In this document: positions 1 to 5,302 of the stretch, piece by piece
Layout of the letters: the number at the start of each line of letters is the position of its first letter
Numbering within the stretch: the stretch's first letter is position 1
DNA from: CAVBBU01 sp963593765
GTDB lineage: Bacteria; Bacillota; Clostridia; Lachnospirales; Lachnospiraceae
NCBI GenBank assembly: GCA_963593765.1
Contig: CAVBBU010000105.1
Span: 1-5,346, forward strand
Direction: 5' to 3'
DNA: 5,346 nt
Notes under the pieces: model-generated
Told to the model about the DNA's origin: nothing
Databases searched by the model: none
The model's input: only the letters and a program-made list of their open reading frames with translations
Translations under genes and position numbers: made by a program

Positions 1-55
1 AAGCCTATTTCAAGGCTTTCGAGGATTTCAGGGTCACGCAACTGTCAAACTCCCG
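1..55. repeat. Left copy of 55-bp terminal inverted repeat, probable insertion sequence end
   Basis: These 55 bases are the exact reverse complement of the last 55 bases of the window; identity stops at base 56 (T here, C in the other copy). The unit contains a small internal palindrome (AAGCCT at 1-6 against AGGCTT at 13-18). The frame starting at base 3 is open to TAG at 63-65, and reads like the tail of a longer protein ending in VTQLSNSRKN; a transposase C-terminus is possible but I cannot confirm it. If this is an insertion sequence, the element lies to the left of the window and ends near base 55. Its family is not identified. A length of exactly 55 also equals a common assembler k-mer size, so the contig probably stops because this sequence is multicopy. 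Confidence 0.75.
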
Positions 56-119
56 TAAAAACTAGGGAAAGATTTTGAGAGCTATGCGGAATGTTATGTA
101 AACTGAAAGTATTTTCCTC

Positions 120-148
120 TTGCACTTAGAAAATCCCTATGGTATACT
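120..148 (+). promoter_or_regulatory. Sigma-A type promoter for rpmE
   Basis: A -35 box TTGCAC (120-125) and a -10 box TATACT (143-148) are separated by exactly 17 bases. A TG dinucleotide one base upstream of the -10 box (140-141) makes it an extended -10. This is close to the housekeeping consensus and predicts a transcript start near 154-156, about 83 bases before the rpmE start codon. It is the best promoter in the window. Confidence 0.85.
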
Positions 149-153
149 ATCAA

Positions 154-220
154 GGCTGCGTTATTGGCAGAAGATAAGATCATTCTGCTAGGCTATATGC
201 TATAAGCAGAATATTTTTAA
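154..220 (+). promoter_or_regulatory. Structured rpmE leader, candidate attenuator
   Basis: The 5' untranslated region can fold in two exclusive ways. One is a terminator-like hairpin pairing 182-189 (ATTCTGCT) with 205-212 (AGCAGAAT), followed after one base by a T-rich stretch (ATTTTTAA from 213). The other pairs the same TTCTGC (183-188) with an upstream GCAGAA (167-172), extendable by neighbouring A-T and G-T pairs to about 164-172/183-191. The upstream GCAG (167-170) can also pair with CTGC at 156-159. This three-segment arrangement resembles an antiterminator/terminator switch. Ribosomal protein leaders for L31 genes are known as structured RNA motifs in Firmicutes, so autoregulation by L31 is a reasonable inference. 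The match to that motif has not been tested, and the terminator stem is modest (8 bp, 15-base loop). Confidence 0.5.
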
Positions 221-237
221 TAGAAGAGGTGATAAAA

Positions 238-447
238 ATGAGAGAAGGAATACATCCAGAGTATTATCAGGCAACTGTAACCTGTAACTGCGGAAACACA
301 TTCGTTACTGGCTCTACAAAGCCAGAGATCCACGTAGAGGTTTGTTCTAAGTGTCATTCATTCTACACAGGTCAGCAGAAGGCAGCTTCAGCTAGAGGAC
401 GTATAGAGAAGTTCAACAAGAAGTACGGCGTTAAGGCAGAGCAGTAG
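238..447 (+). CDS. rpmE: 50S ribosomal protein L31, zinc-binding (C+) type
   Basis: This is a small 69-residue protein of the large ribosomal subunit, and its length is normal for bacterial L31. It starts MREGIHPEYY, the typical L31 N-terminus. Four cysteines, C16 and C18 (TCNCGN) plus C36 and C39 (VCSKCH), form the zinc-binding set that defines the C+ form, as opposed to the cysteine-free form used in zinc starvation. The HVEVCSKCHSFYTGQQK stretch is the family signature. I chose ATG 238 because AGAGGTG (225-231) lies at a good distance upstream; the in-frame GTG at 229 would sit inside that ribosome binding site. The gene has its own promoter (120-148), a structured leader, and a terminator (469-507), so it is mainly monocistronic. 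In related Firmicutes rho commonly lies just upstream, but here the contig ends in a repeat instead. Confidence 0.97.
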   Translation: MREGIHPEYYQATVTCNCGNTFVTGSTKPEIHVEVCSKCHSFYTGQQKAASARGRIEKFNKKYGVKAEQ

Positions 448-468
448 CTATATTGATATACATAGGTA

Positions 469-507
469 GGGGTTGAGTCAGTGAATAAACTGGCTCAACT
501 CCTTTTA
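469..507 (+). terminator. Rho-independent terminator of rpmE
   Basis: A 14-bp stem pairs 469-482 with 489-502, with two G-T wobbles, around a six-base loop (GAATAA), and is followed directly by TTTTAGTT. It begins 21 bases after the rpmE stop codon. The U-tract is short (four T, then A), so some read-through into yqhQ is possible. Confidence 0.85.
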
Positions 508-537
508 GTTAATATGAAGTTATTTCTATTAAAAATT

Positions 538-560
538 AGCTTGCATAACACACGCAAGCT
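538..560. other. Perfect 7-bp hairpin upstream of yqhQ
   Basis: AGCTTGC (538-544) pairs perfectly with GCAAGCT (554-560) around a nine-base loop. No T-run follows on the plus strand, but on the minus strand the stem is followed by AATTTTTAATA, so it could stop antisense transcription. On the plus strand it would sit in the leader about 14 bases before the yqhQ ribosome binding site. Its function is unknown, and no matching minus-strand gene is present to need a terminator. Confidence 0.35.
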
Positions 561-586
561 GTAGGATTTAGTAAAAAGAGGCATAT

Positions 587-1543
587 ATGGAAAAACAATG
601 TCAAAAATATTCGGGCATAGGCGGTCAGGCTGTTATAGAGGGAATTATGATGAAAAACAGGGACAGCTATGCTATAGCAGTTAGAAAGCCGGATGGGGAT
701 ATAGCCCTAACAACAGATACCTATATAAGTTTGAGTGAGAAGGTAAGATTTTTTGGACTTCCATTTGTAAGAGGAGTATTTTCCTTTGCAGATTCTCTTA
801 TACTTGGAATGAAAAGCCTTACATATTCGGCTAGCTTTTTTGAGGACGATAGTGAGGAAGAAGAATCAAAGCTTGAAAAGTGGCTTGGGAGAGTATTTGG
901 AGAAAAGCTAGAGAGCATTATTATGGCGGCTGCTATGGTGATTGCATTTGTGGTTGCGATAGGACTTTTTATGCTGCTTCCTATGTATCTTAGTAATCTG
1001 CTTAAGCTAGTAATAGATAATTATTATATTATCGCTGCACTAGAGGGAGTTATCCGCATTGTCATATTTATTTTATATATAAAGCTTATCTCGAATATGA
1101 ATGATATAAAAAGAACCTTTATGTATCATGGTGCGGAGCACAAGTGTATAAACTGCGTTGAGCATGGACTTCCGCTTACAGTTGAAAATGTCCTAAAAAG
1201 CTCCAAGGAGCACAAAAGATGTGGTACTAGCTTTATACTTATAGTTATGATTATAAGCATACTTACATTTATGATAGTAAGAGTAGATACTTTAGCGTTA
1301 AGAGCAGTAAGCCGTATAGTTTTAGTTCCGGTTATAGCAGGAGTATCATATGAGTTTCTTAGATGGACAGGCACACATGACTCAATGCTTGTTAAGATAC
1401 TTATACGACCGGGAATGTGGATGCAGGCACTTACAACTAAGGAGCCTACAGCAGATATGGCAGAGGTTGCTATAAAGGCAGTCGAGGCAGTTTTTGACTG
1501 GAGGCAGTATCTTAGAGAAAATTTTGGATGGCAGGAAGACTAG
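587..1543 (+). CDS. yqhQ: DUF1385 (YqhQ family) membrane protein
   Basis: This 318-residue protein matches the YqhQ/DUF1385 family in length and motifs. The N-terminal signature GIGGQAVIEGIMMKNR lies at residues 10-25. An acidic stretch (DDSEEEES, 87-94) precedes the membrane part. Hydrophobic segments at about 111-133, 148-168, 215-232 and 238-256 suggest four membrane spans. Between the second and third lies the conserved block YHGAEHKCINCVEHGLPL (180-197) and then HKRCGTSF (209-216). The conserved H181, H185, E184 and C212 look like a metal or catalytic site; family databases describe such proteins as predicted metal-dependent, and no reaction is established as far as I know. ATG 587 is preceded by AAAGAGG (575-581). 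prmC follows after 12 bases, so the two are co-transcribed, an association conserved across Firmicutes. No clear promoter was found between the rpmE terminator and this gene. Confidence 0.93.
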   Translation: MEKQCQKYSGIGGQAVIEGIMMKNRDSYAIAVRKPDGDIALTTDTYISLSEKVRFFGLPFVRGVFSFADSLILGMKSLTYSASFFEDDSEEEESKLEKWLGRVFGEKLESIIMAAAMVIAFVVAIGLFMLLPMYLSNLLKLVIDNYYIIAALEGVIRIVIFILYIKLISNMNDIKRTFMYHGAEHKCINCVEHGLPLTVENVLKSSKEHKRCGTSFILIVMIISILTFMIVRVDTLALRAVSRIVLVPVIAGVSYEFLRWTGTHDSMLVKILIRPGMWMQALTTKEPTADMAEVAIKAVEAVFDWRQYLRENFGWQED

Positions 1544-1555
1544 AGAGGCTGTGTT

Positions 1556-2434
1556 ATGAGTGAAAAGTTAAATACTTACATGGACTTATATGAAGAGGGC
1601 AAGAGCATACTTAATAATGCTAAGGTTAGAGAGTATGAGATAGATGCAAGATATCTTCTTTTATATGTCTTTGATATAGATATGAATATTTTTATAAGGG
1701 ACTATGCAACTCCTTTAGATAAGTCAAAGAGTGAACTTGCAGATAAATATATGGAGCTTATTAATGTAAGAGCAAGCAGAGTTCCGCTTCAATATATAAC
1801 GCATGAGCAAAGCTTTTTTGGAATAGATTTTTATGTAGATGAGCATGTGCTTATACCAAGGCAGGATACAGAAATTCTGGTTGAAAAAATTTTAACTGAG
1901 AACAAGCAGGAGGATAGGAAGCTAAGAGTGCTTGATATGTGTACCGGATCTGGCTGCATAGCAATTACGCTTAAAAGGCTAGGCGGATACGAGGTATATG
2001 CAAGTGATATATCTGTAGATGCACTTAAGGTTGCAGATAAAAATGCAACGGACAATGGCCTGGATATTCCATTTTTTGAAAGCGATATGTGGAACAGCCT
2101 TGGCGCGCTTACTAATCTTGATATAATTGTAAGCAATCCGCCATATATAAAAAGCAGCATTATAGATATGCTGGATATCGAGGTACGGGAGCATGAGCCA
2201 CGTCTTGCTCTTGATGGAGCTGAGGACGGACTAAAATTTTACAGACGGCTTATAGAGGATGCACCGAAGCACTTAAGAGATGGAGGCAGGATATATATGG
2301 AGATAGGATACGATCAGGCAGCGGACGTAAAAGCTCTTTTGGAAAATGCAGGCTTTGCAGATATAGAGGTTACTAAGGATCTTGCAGGTTTGGATAGAGT
2401 TGTAAGTGCGATATATAGAATGGAGCATAAGTAG
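1556..2434 (+). CDS. prmC: Peptide chain release factor N5-glutamine methyltransferase
   Basis: PrmC (HemK) is a cytoplasmic S-adenosylmethionine-dependent methyltransferase that modifies the glutamine of the GGQ loop in release factors. At 292 residues it has normal length. An N-terminal helical domain (about 1-85) recognises the release factor; then come LIPRQDTEILVE (99-110), the cofactor-binding motif LDMCTGSGCIAI (126-137), an acidic residue at the end of the next strand (D151 in YASDIS), and the catalytic NPPY (194-197). The late motifs HEPRLALDGAEDGL (213-226) and MEIGYDQ (248-254) are also family features. ATG 1556 has AGAGAGG (1542-1548) upstream, and that site overlaps the yqhQ stop codon, which suggests translational coupling. 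Its substrate gene prfA follows 66 bases downstream. Confidence 0.97.
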   Translation: MSEKLNTYMDLYEEGKSILNNAKVREYEIDARYLLLYVFDIDMNIFIRDYATPLDKSKSELADKYMELINVRASRVPLQYITHEQSFFGIDFYVDEHVLIPRQDTEILVEKILTENKQEDRKLRVLDMCTGSGCIAITLKRLGGYEVYASDISVDALKVADKNATDNGLDIPFFESDMWNSLGALTNLDIIVSNPPYIKSSIIDMLDIEVREHEPRLALDGAEDGLKFYRRLIEDAPKHLRDGGRIYMEIGYDQAADVKALLENAGFADIEVTKDLAGLDRVVSAIYRMEHK

Positions 2435-2500
2435 CCGCGTGACTGGGAAATGTTGGCATGTAGAAAAAAATAAAATTGTGAGATTATACAGGAGATAATT

Positions 2501-3577
2501 ATGTTTGAGAGCTTAGATGAGATAATAGTTCATTATGAGGAGCTTATGATGGAGCTTGGTAGTCCTGATGTTGCAAATAATCAGGACAGATTTAGAAAGC
2601 TTATGAAGGAGCAGTCGGACTTAGAGCCGCTTGTTAATACATATAAGCAGTATAAGGATTCTAAAAAATCGCAGGAGGAGGCTTTGGCACTTCTTGATAG
2701 TGAAAGCGATGAAGAGATTAGAGAGATGGCAAAGGAAGAGCTTAACGATAGCAAGAAGAAGGAGACGGAGCTTGAGGAAAAGCTAAAGATACTTCTTCTT
2801 CCAAAGGATCCTAATGATGATAAGAATATAGTTCTTGAGATAAGAGCAGGTGCAGGCGGAGATGAGGCGGCACTTTTTGCGGCAGAGCTTTTTAGAATGT
2901 ATCAGCATTATGCAGACACGCATCACTGGAAGGTTGAGATAATGAGCCTTAATGAAAGTGGTATAGGCGGATACAAGGAAGTGATAGCTATGGTTACCGG
3001 TCAGGGAGCTTACTCAAGATTAAAGTATGAGTCGGGAGTACACAGAGTGCAAAGAGTTCCGGAGACAGAATCAGGCGGTCGTATACATACATCTACAGCA
3101 TCTGTTGCGGTTATGCCAGAGGCAGAGGAGGTAGACGTACAGATAGATCCTAAGGACATACGTATAGATGTTATGAGAGCATCCGGTAATGGTGGACAGT
3201 GTGTTAATACAACAGACTCTGCAGTTAGACTTACACATTATCCGACAGGTATAGTTATATATTCGCAGACAGAAAAGTCACAGCTGCAAAACAAGGACAA
3301 GGCATTTAGACTTTTAAGGTCTAAGCTGTATGATATGGAATTAGAAAAAAAGCAAAATGCGGAGGCAGAGGCTAGGAGAAGTCAGATAGGAACTGGCGAT
3401 AGATCTGAAAAAATACGAACCTACAACTTCCCTCAGGGCAGAGTTACGGATCATAGAATTAAGCTGACACTATATAAGATAGATCAGATTATGAATGGCG
3501 ATATAGAAGAAATAATAGACAGCCTTATAGCAGCAGACCAGGCTGCAAAGCTTGCGAAGATGGAAGCAGAGGGGTAA
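2501..3577 (+). CDS. prfA: Peptide chain release factor 1
   Basis: RF1 recognises UAA and UAG stop codons in the ribosomal A site and triggers peptide release. The protein has 358 residues, the usual RF1 length. A charged, helical N-terminal domain (about 1-100, with strong coiled-coil character at 55-96) precedes the class signature GAGGDEA (117-123). The stop-codon-reading tripeptide is P187-E188-T189 in HRVQRVPETES; the PxT form identifies RF1 rather than RF2 (SPF). The catalytic loop is SGNGGQCVN (228-236), with Q233 expected to be methylated by the upstream PrmC. ATG 2501 is preceded by AGGAGA (2490-2495). The 66-base gap after prmC contains no visible terminator, so yqhQ-prmC-prfA is probably one transcript. 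The protein looks intact. GNGGQC in place of the enterobacterial GAGGQH is, as I recall, common in Clostridia and not an anomaly. Confidence 0.97.
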   Translation: MFESLDEIIVHYEELMMELGSPDVANNQDRFRKLMKEQSDLEPLVNTYKQYKDSKKSQEEALALLDSESDEEIREMAKEELNDSKKKETELEEKLKILLLPKDPNDDKNIVLEIRAGAGGDEAALFAAELFRMYQHYADTHHWKVEIMSLNESGIGGYKEVIAMVTGQGAYSRLKYESGVHRVQRVPETESGGRIHTSTASVAVMPEAEEVDVQIDPKDIRIDVMRASGNGGQCVNTTDSAVRLTHYPTGIVIYSQTEKSQLQNKDKAFRLLRSKLYDMELEKKQNAEAEARRSQIGTGDRSEKIRTYNFPQGRVTDHRIKLTLYKIDQIMNGDIEEIIDSLIAADQAAKLAKMEAEG

Positions 3578-3718
3578 GTGGGAGCAGGCAGTAATTAGGT
3601 GGTAGGTACTTTAACGCAGGAAGGTAAAGTAAGAATAAAAAATAAAAGTAACAAAAGCAATATCAAAAAGCAGTTTGTTAAAAGCATTGGCAGATAAATA
3701 AGAATCGGAGAATTTAAG

Positions 3719-4726
3719 GTGGCAAGTATAGGTATATTAGGAGCAGGAACATTTGGAACGGCACTTGCAAGAATGTTTGCAAAAACAGGACATAGTGTTA
3801 GCCTGTGGTCGAATACATTTTCAAAGCTAGAAAAAAGGGAAGCTTTTTTTTATCATAAAAATCTTCCTGGTATTGCCCTGCCAAGTGCCATAGAGCTAAC
3901 GAGGGATATAGAAGAAGTATGCAAGGATAAGGACATTATCCTCATTGCTGTTCCTTCTATTTATGTAAGAGAAACTGTAAAAAAAATTGTACCTTATATA
4001 AAGGATAACCAGCTGATAGTAGATGCAGCTAAGGGGATAGAAGCTGATACTCTATATACTATGTCAGAGCTTATAGCCGATGAGCTTCAAAAGGAAAATG
4101 CAGGAAGAAGTGTAAGGATAGTTGCACTTTCTGGACCTACACATGCCGAGGAGGTCGCAAGGGATCTTCCGACTGCTATAGTTTGTGCAAGCAAGGATGA
4201 AAATGCAGCCGCTATAGTTCAGGATATATGCATGAACACCTGCATGAGAGCATATACTAATCCTGATATAAAAGGAGTTGAGCTGTGCGGTGCTATTAAA
4301 AATATTATTGCACTTGCATCAGGAATATCAAAGGGCATAGGCTACGGGGACAATGCTCGTGCAGCTATAATAACTCGTGGCATGTCAGAAATAATGAGAC
4401 TTGGAAGAAGGCTAGGCTGCAGCGACTATACCTTTGCAGGACTTGCAGGCATAGGCGACCTTATAGTTACAGCGACCTCAATTCACAGCCGCAATAACAG
4501 ATGCGGCGAGCTTATAGGTAGCGGAGTTCCGACAGATAAGGCCATAGAAAATATAGGCATGGTTGTAGAGGGAATTAATGCACTTCCAGCAGCTATAGCC
4601 ATGATGAAAAAATATGATGTATATATGCCTATCACGCAGGGCGTATATGAGGTGGTTAATAATGGAAAGAACCCAGAGAGCATTGTAAAGCAGCTTATGG
4701 AGGGGGATAGAAAGGCGGAGTTTTAA
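3719..4726 (+). CDS. gpsA: NAD(P)-dependent glycerol-3-phosphate dehydrogenase
   Basis: GpsA reduces dihydroxyacetone phosphate to sn-glycerol 3-phosphate in the cytoplasm, feeding phospholipid synthesis. The 335-residue protein is full length. Its N-terminus is a Rossmann fold with GILGAGTFGTALA (5-17). Further family motifs are AVPS (77-80), AAKGIE (103-108, with the conserved lysine K105), LSGPTHAEEVA (137-147), GAIKN (191-195, catalytic lysine K194), GDNARAAIITRG (210-221), GLAGIGDLIVT (241-251) and SRNNRCGELIG (257-267). The start is GTG at 3719; GGAG (3707-3710) lies eight bases upstream, and the Rossmann motif begins at residue 5, so no earlier start is needed. In many Firmicutes gpsA follows der and plsY; here it follows prfA after a 141-base A-rich gap with no clear promoter or terminator. 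Its 3' end converges with the minus-strand antitoxin, and no strong terminator was found after it. Confidence 0.97.
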   Translation: MASIGILGAGTFGTALARMFAKTGHSVSLWSNTFSKLEKREAFFYHKNLPGIALPSAIELTRDIEEVCKDKDIILIAVPSIYVRETVKKIVPYIKDNQLIVDAAKGIEADTLYTMSELIADELQKENAGRSVRIVALSGPTHAEEVARDLPTAIVCASKDENAAAIVQDICMNTCMRAYTNPDIKGVELCGAIKNIIALASGISKGIGYGDNARAAIITRGMSEIMRLGRRLGCSDYTFAGLAGIGDLIVTATSIHSRNNRCGELIGSGVPTDKAIENIGMVVEGINALPAAIAMMKKYDVYMPITQGVYEVVNNGKNPESIVKQLMEGDRKAEF

Positions 4727-4795
4727 AAATATGAAAAGGCTGTGTAGCTGCGGCTATGTAAAAGGCTTCATCATACGAAAATAGTCCTGCTTAGC

Positions 4796-5092
4796 TCATA
4801 GGTTTAATCCGTCCAAATCTGAAAGAATATTATTAAAAGCCTCATCGATGTTCTTAACTCTCCCAAGCTTTATATCATCAGCAGACTGTGCTAAATGTGA
4901 ATATATAGCAAGCTTTGACTCAAGCTCATTAATATAGTTTTGCTGCTTTACATAGTCGTCATGACAGAGGACAACTATATCCTCCTTGCCATTTACAGTA
5001 ATTGCAACTGGGTTTTCACGCGATAATAATGATATCTGTGAGTAATTATTTCGCAATTCTTTTGATGGTCTGATCGAAATAGCATTAGTCAT
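4796..5092 (-). CDS. Phd/YefM family antitoxin, orphan
   Basis: This 98-residue protein reads as a type II antitoxin of the Phd/YefM family. Residues 1-50 carry the DNA-binding and dimerisation fold: an N-terminal strand (AISIRPSKELRNNYSQI), then NPVAITVNGKEDIVVL (27-42) and the DDY motif (45-47). A long helix (about 48-70) and an acidic tail ending SDLDGLNL would form the toxin-neutralising part. ATG at 5092-5090 is preceded by an almost perfect site, AGGAGGT (5104-5098 on the minus strand), five bases away. Such proteins normally bind a RelE/ParE-type or Doc-type toxin and repress their own operon. No toxin gene lies on either side: only 69 bases separate its stop codon from gpsA, and nothing coding lies upstream on its strand. 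The stop codon forms ATGA with an ATG that is dead after two codons. Confidence 0.87.
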   Translation of the reverse strand: MTNAISIRPSKELRNNYSQISLLSRENPVAITVNGKEDIVVLCHDDYVKQQNYINELESKLAIYSHLAQSADDIKLGRVKNIDEAFNNILSDLDGLNL

Positions 5093-5116
5093 TGCACACC
5101 TCCTAGAAGTAGCTAT

Positions 5117-5145
5117 ATTGTATCATAATTTGGCAACTATATCTA
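5117..5145 (-). promoter_or_regulatory. Candidate promoter of the antitoxin gene
   Basis: On the minus strand a -10 box TACAAT (5122-5117) has an extended TG one base upstream (TGATACAAT). The -35 position, 17 bases further (5145-5140), reads TAGATA, a weak match. The hexamer ATATAG occurs twice here (5118-5113 and 5142-5137), in direct orientation around the -10 box. These could be operator half-sites for autoregulation by the antitoxin, but that is inference. Confidence 0.5.
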
Positions 5146-5160
5146 GGGGGGGGAAAGCCT

Positions 5161-5188
5161 GCTTTTATAAGGCTGTTTTTATAAGGGG
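5161..5188 (+). repeat. Short imperfect tandem repeat of 14 bases
   Basis: Two adjacent 14-base units, GCTTTTATAAGGCT and GTTTTTATAAGGGG, agree at 11 of 14 positions. The first overlaps a small hairpin (AGCCT at 5156-5160 with AGGCT at 5170-5174) followed by GTTTTT, which resembles a weak plus-strand terminator although no plus-strand gene ends here. The origin may be slippage in decaying DNA. Confidence 0.4.
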
Positions 5189-5195
5189 AAACATT

Positions 5196-5204
5196 TGATA
5201 TAAT
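5196..5204 (+). promoter_or_regulatory. Weak candidate extended -10 promoter element
   Basis: TGATATAAT contains a perfect -10 hexamer TATAAT (5199-5204) with an extended TG. No recognisable -35 box is present; the region upstream is TTTTTAT. A purine-rich GAGGAGGAG (5207-5215) follows at once, but no intact reading frame starts after it. It may be chance in AT-rich DNA. Confidence 0.25.
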
Positions 5205-5302
5205 ACGAGGAGGAGTGTATTGCAGAGCTGATTCAGCAGATGGAAAATAATCGAAACAAGCTGGTGGTGATTTTCGCCGGATATACTGACGCGGGAGTTT
5301 GA
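5204..5302 (+). pseudogene. Remnant of a CbbX/SpoVK-type AAA+ ATPase, truncated at both ends
   Basis: From TAC at 5204 to GAC at 5290, 29 codons read as a recognisable piece of a CbbX/SpoVK-like AAA+ ATPase. It includes EECIAELIQQMENNR and then KLVVIFAGYTD. In this family these residues lie just after the Walker B aspartates: a helix, then the strand and GY(T/P)D turn of the sensor 1 region. The Walker A and B motifs, which should precede it, are absent, and TAA sits immediately upstream in frame (5201-5203). Downstream the frame enters the terminal repeat at 5292 and stops at TGA 5300-5302. The piece is therefore a gene fragment, probably cut on the right by insertion of the repeat element and on the left by deletion or decay. 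The family call rests on motif recognition of a short stretch. Confidence 0.6.

Noticed and set aside
505..532. TTAGTT - 16 bases - TATTAA as a promoter for yqhQ.
   Set aside because: The -35 match is poor and the region is AT-rich; the -35-like TTGCAT at 541 has no -10 partner at the right distance either.
721..918. Minus-strand open frames within yqhQ, prmC and gpsA (for example 721-918, 1126-1374, 1831-2160, 1979-2194 and 4483-4683).
   Set aside because: Each lies wholly inside a well-supported plus-strand gene, shows low-complexity serine- or isoleucine-rich shadow composition, and has no recognisable motif.
3187..3199. The RF1 catalytic loop reads GNGGQC instead of GAGGQH, and the PxT motif is PET instead of PAT.
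   Set aside because: GGQ and PxT are preserved, and both variants are, as far as I recall, normal in clostridial RF1 proteins; this is not evidence of an unusual release factor.
3675..3703. A possible promoter before gpsA (TTGTTA followed by TAAATA).
   Set aside because: The spacing to any reasonable -10 box is wrong (14 bases), and the stretch is simply A-rich.
4743..4760. A hairpin after gpsA (GTGTAGC with GCTATGT around TGCG) considered as its terminator.
   Set aside because: Three of the seven pairs are G-T wobbles and no T-run follows, so it does not support a terminator call on either strand.
4731..4784. A 17-codon reading frame (MKRLCSCGYVKGF...) just after gpsA, with GGAG ten bases upstream.
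   Set aside because: It is very short, it uses the gpsA end as its ribosome site, and it lies in a stretch with a near-direct repeat (ATGAAAAGGCT and ATGTAAAAGGCT). No family was recognised and chance is likely.
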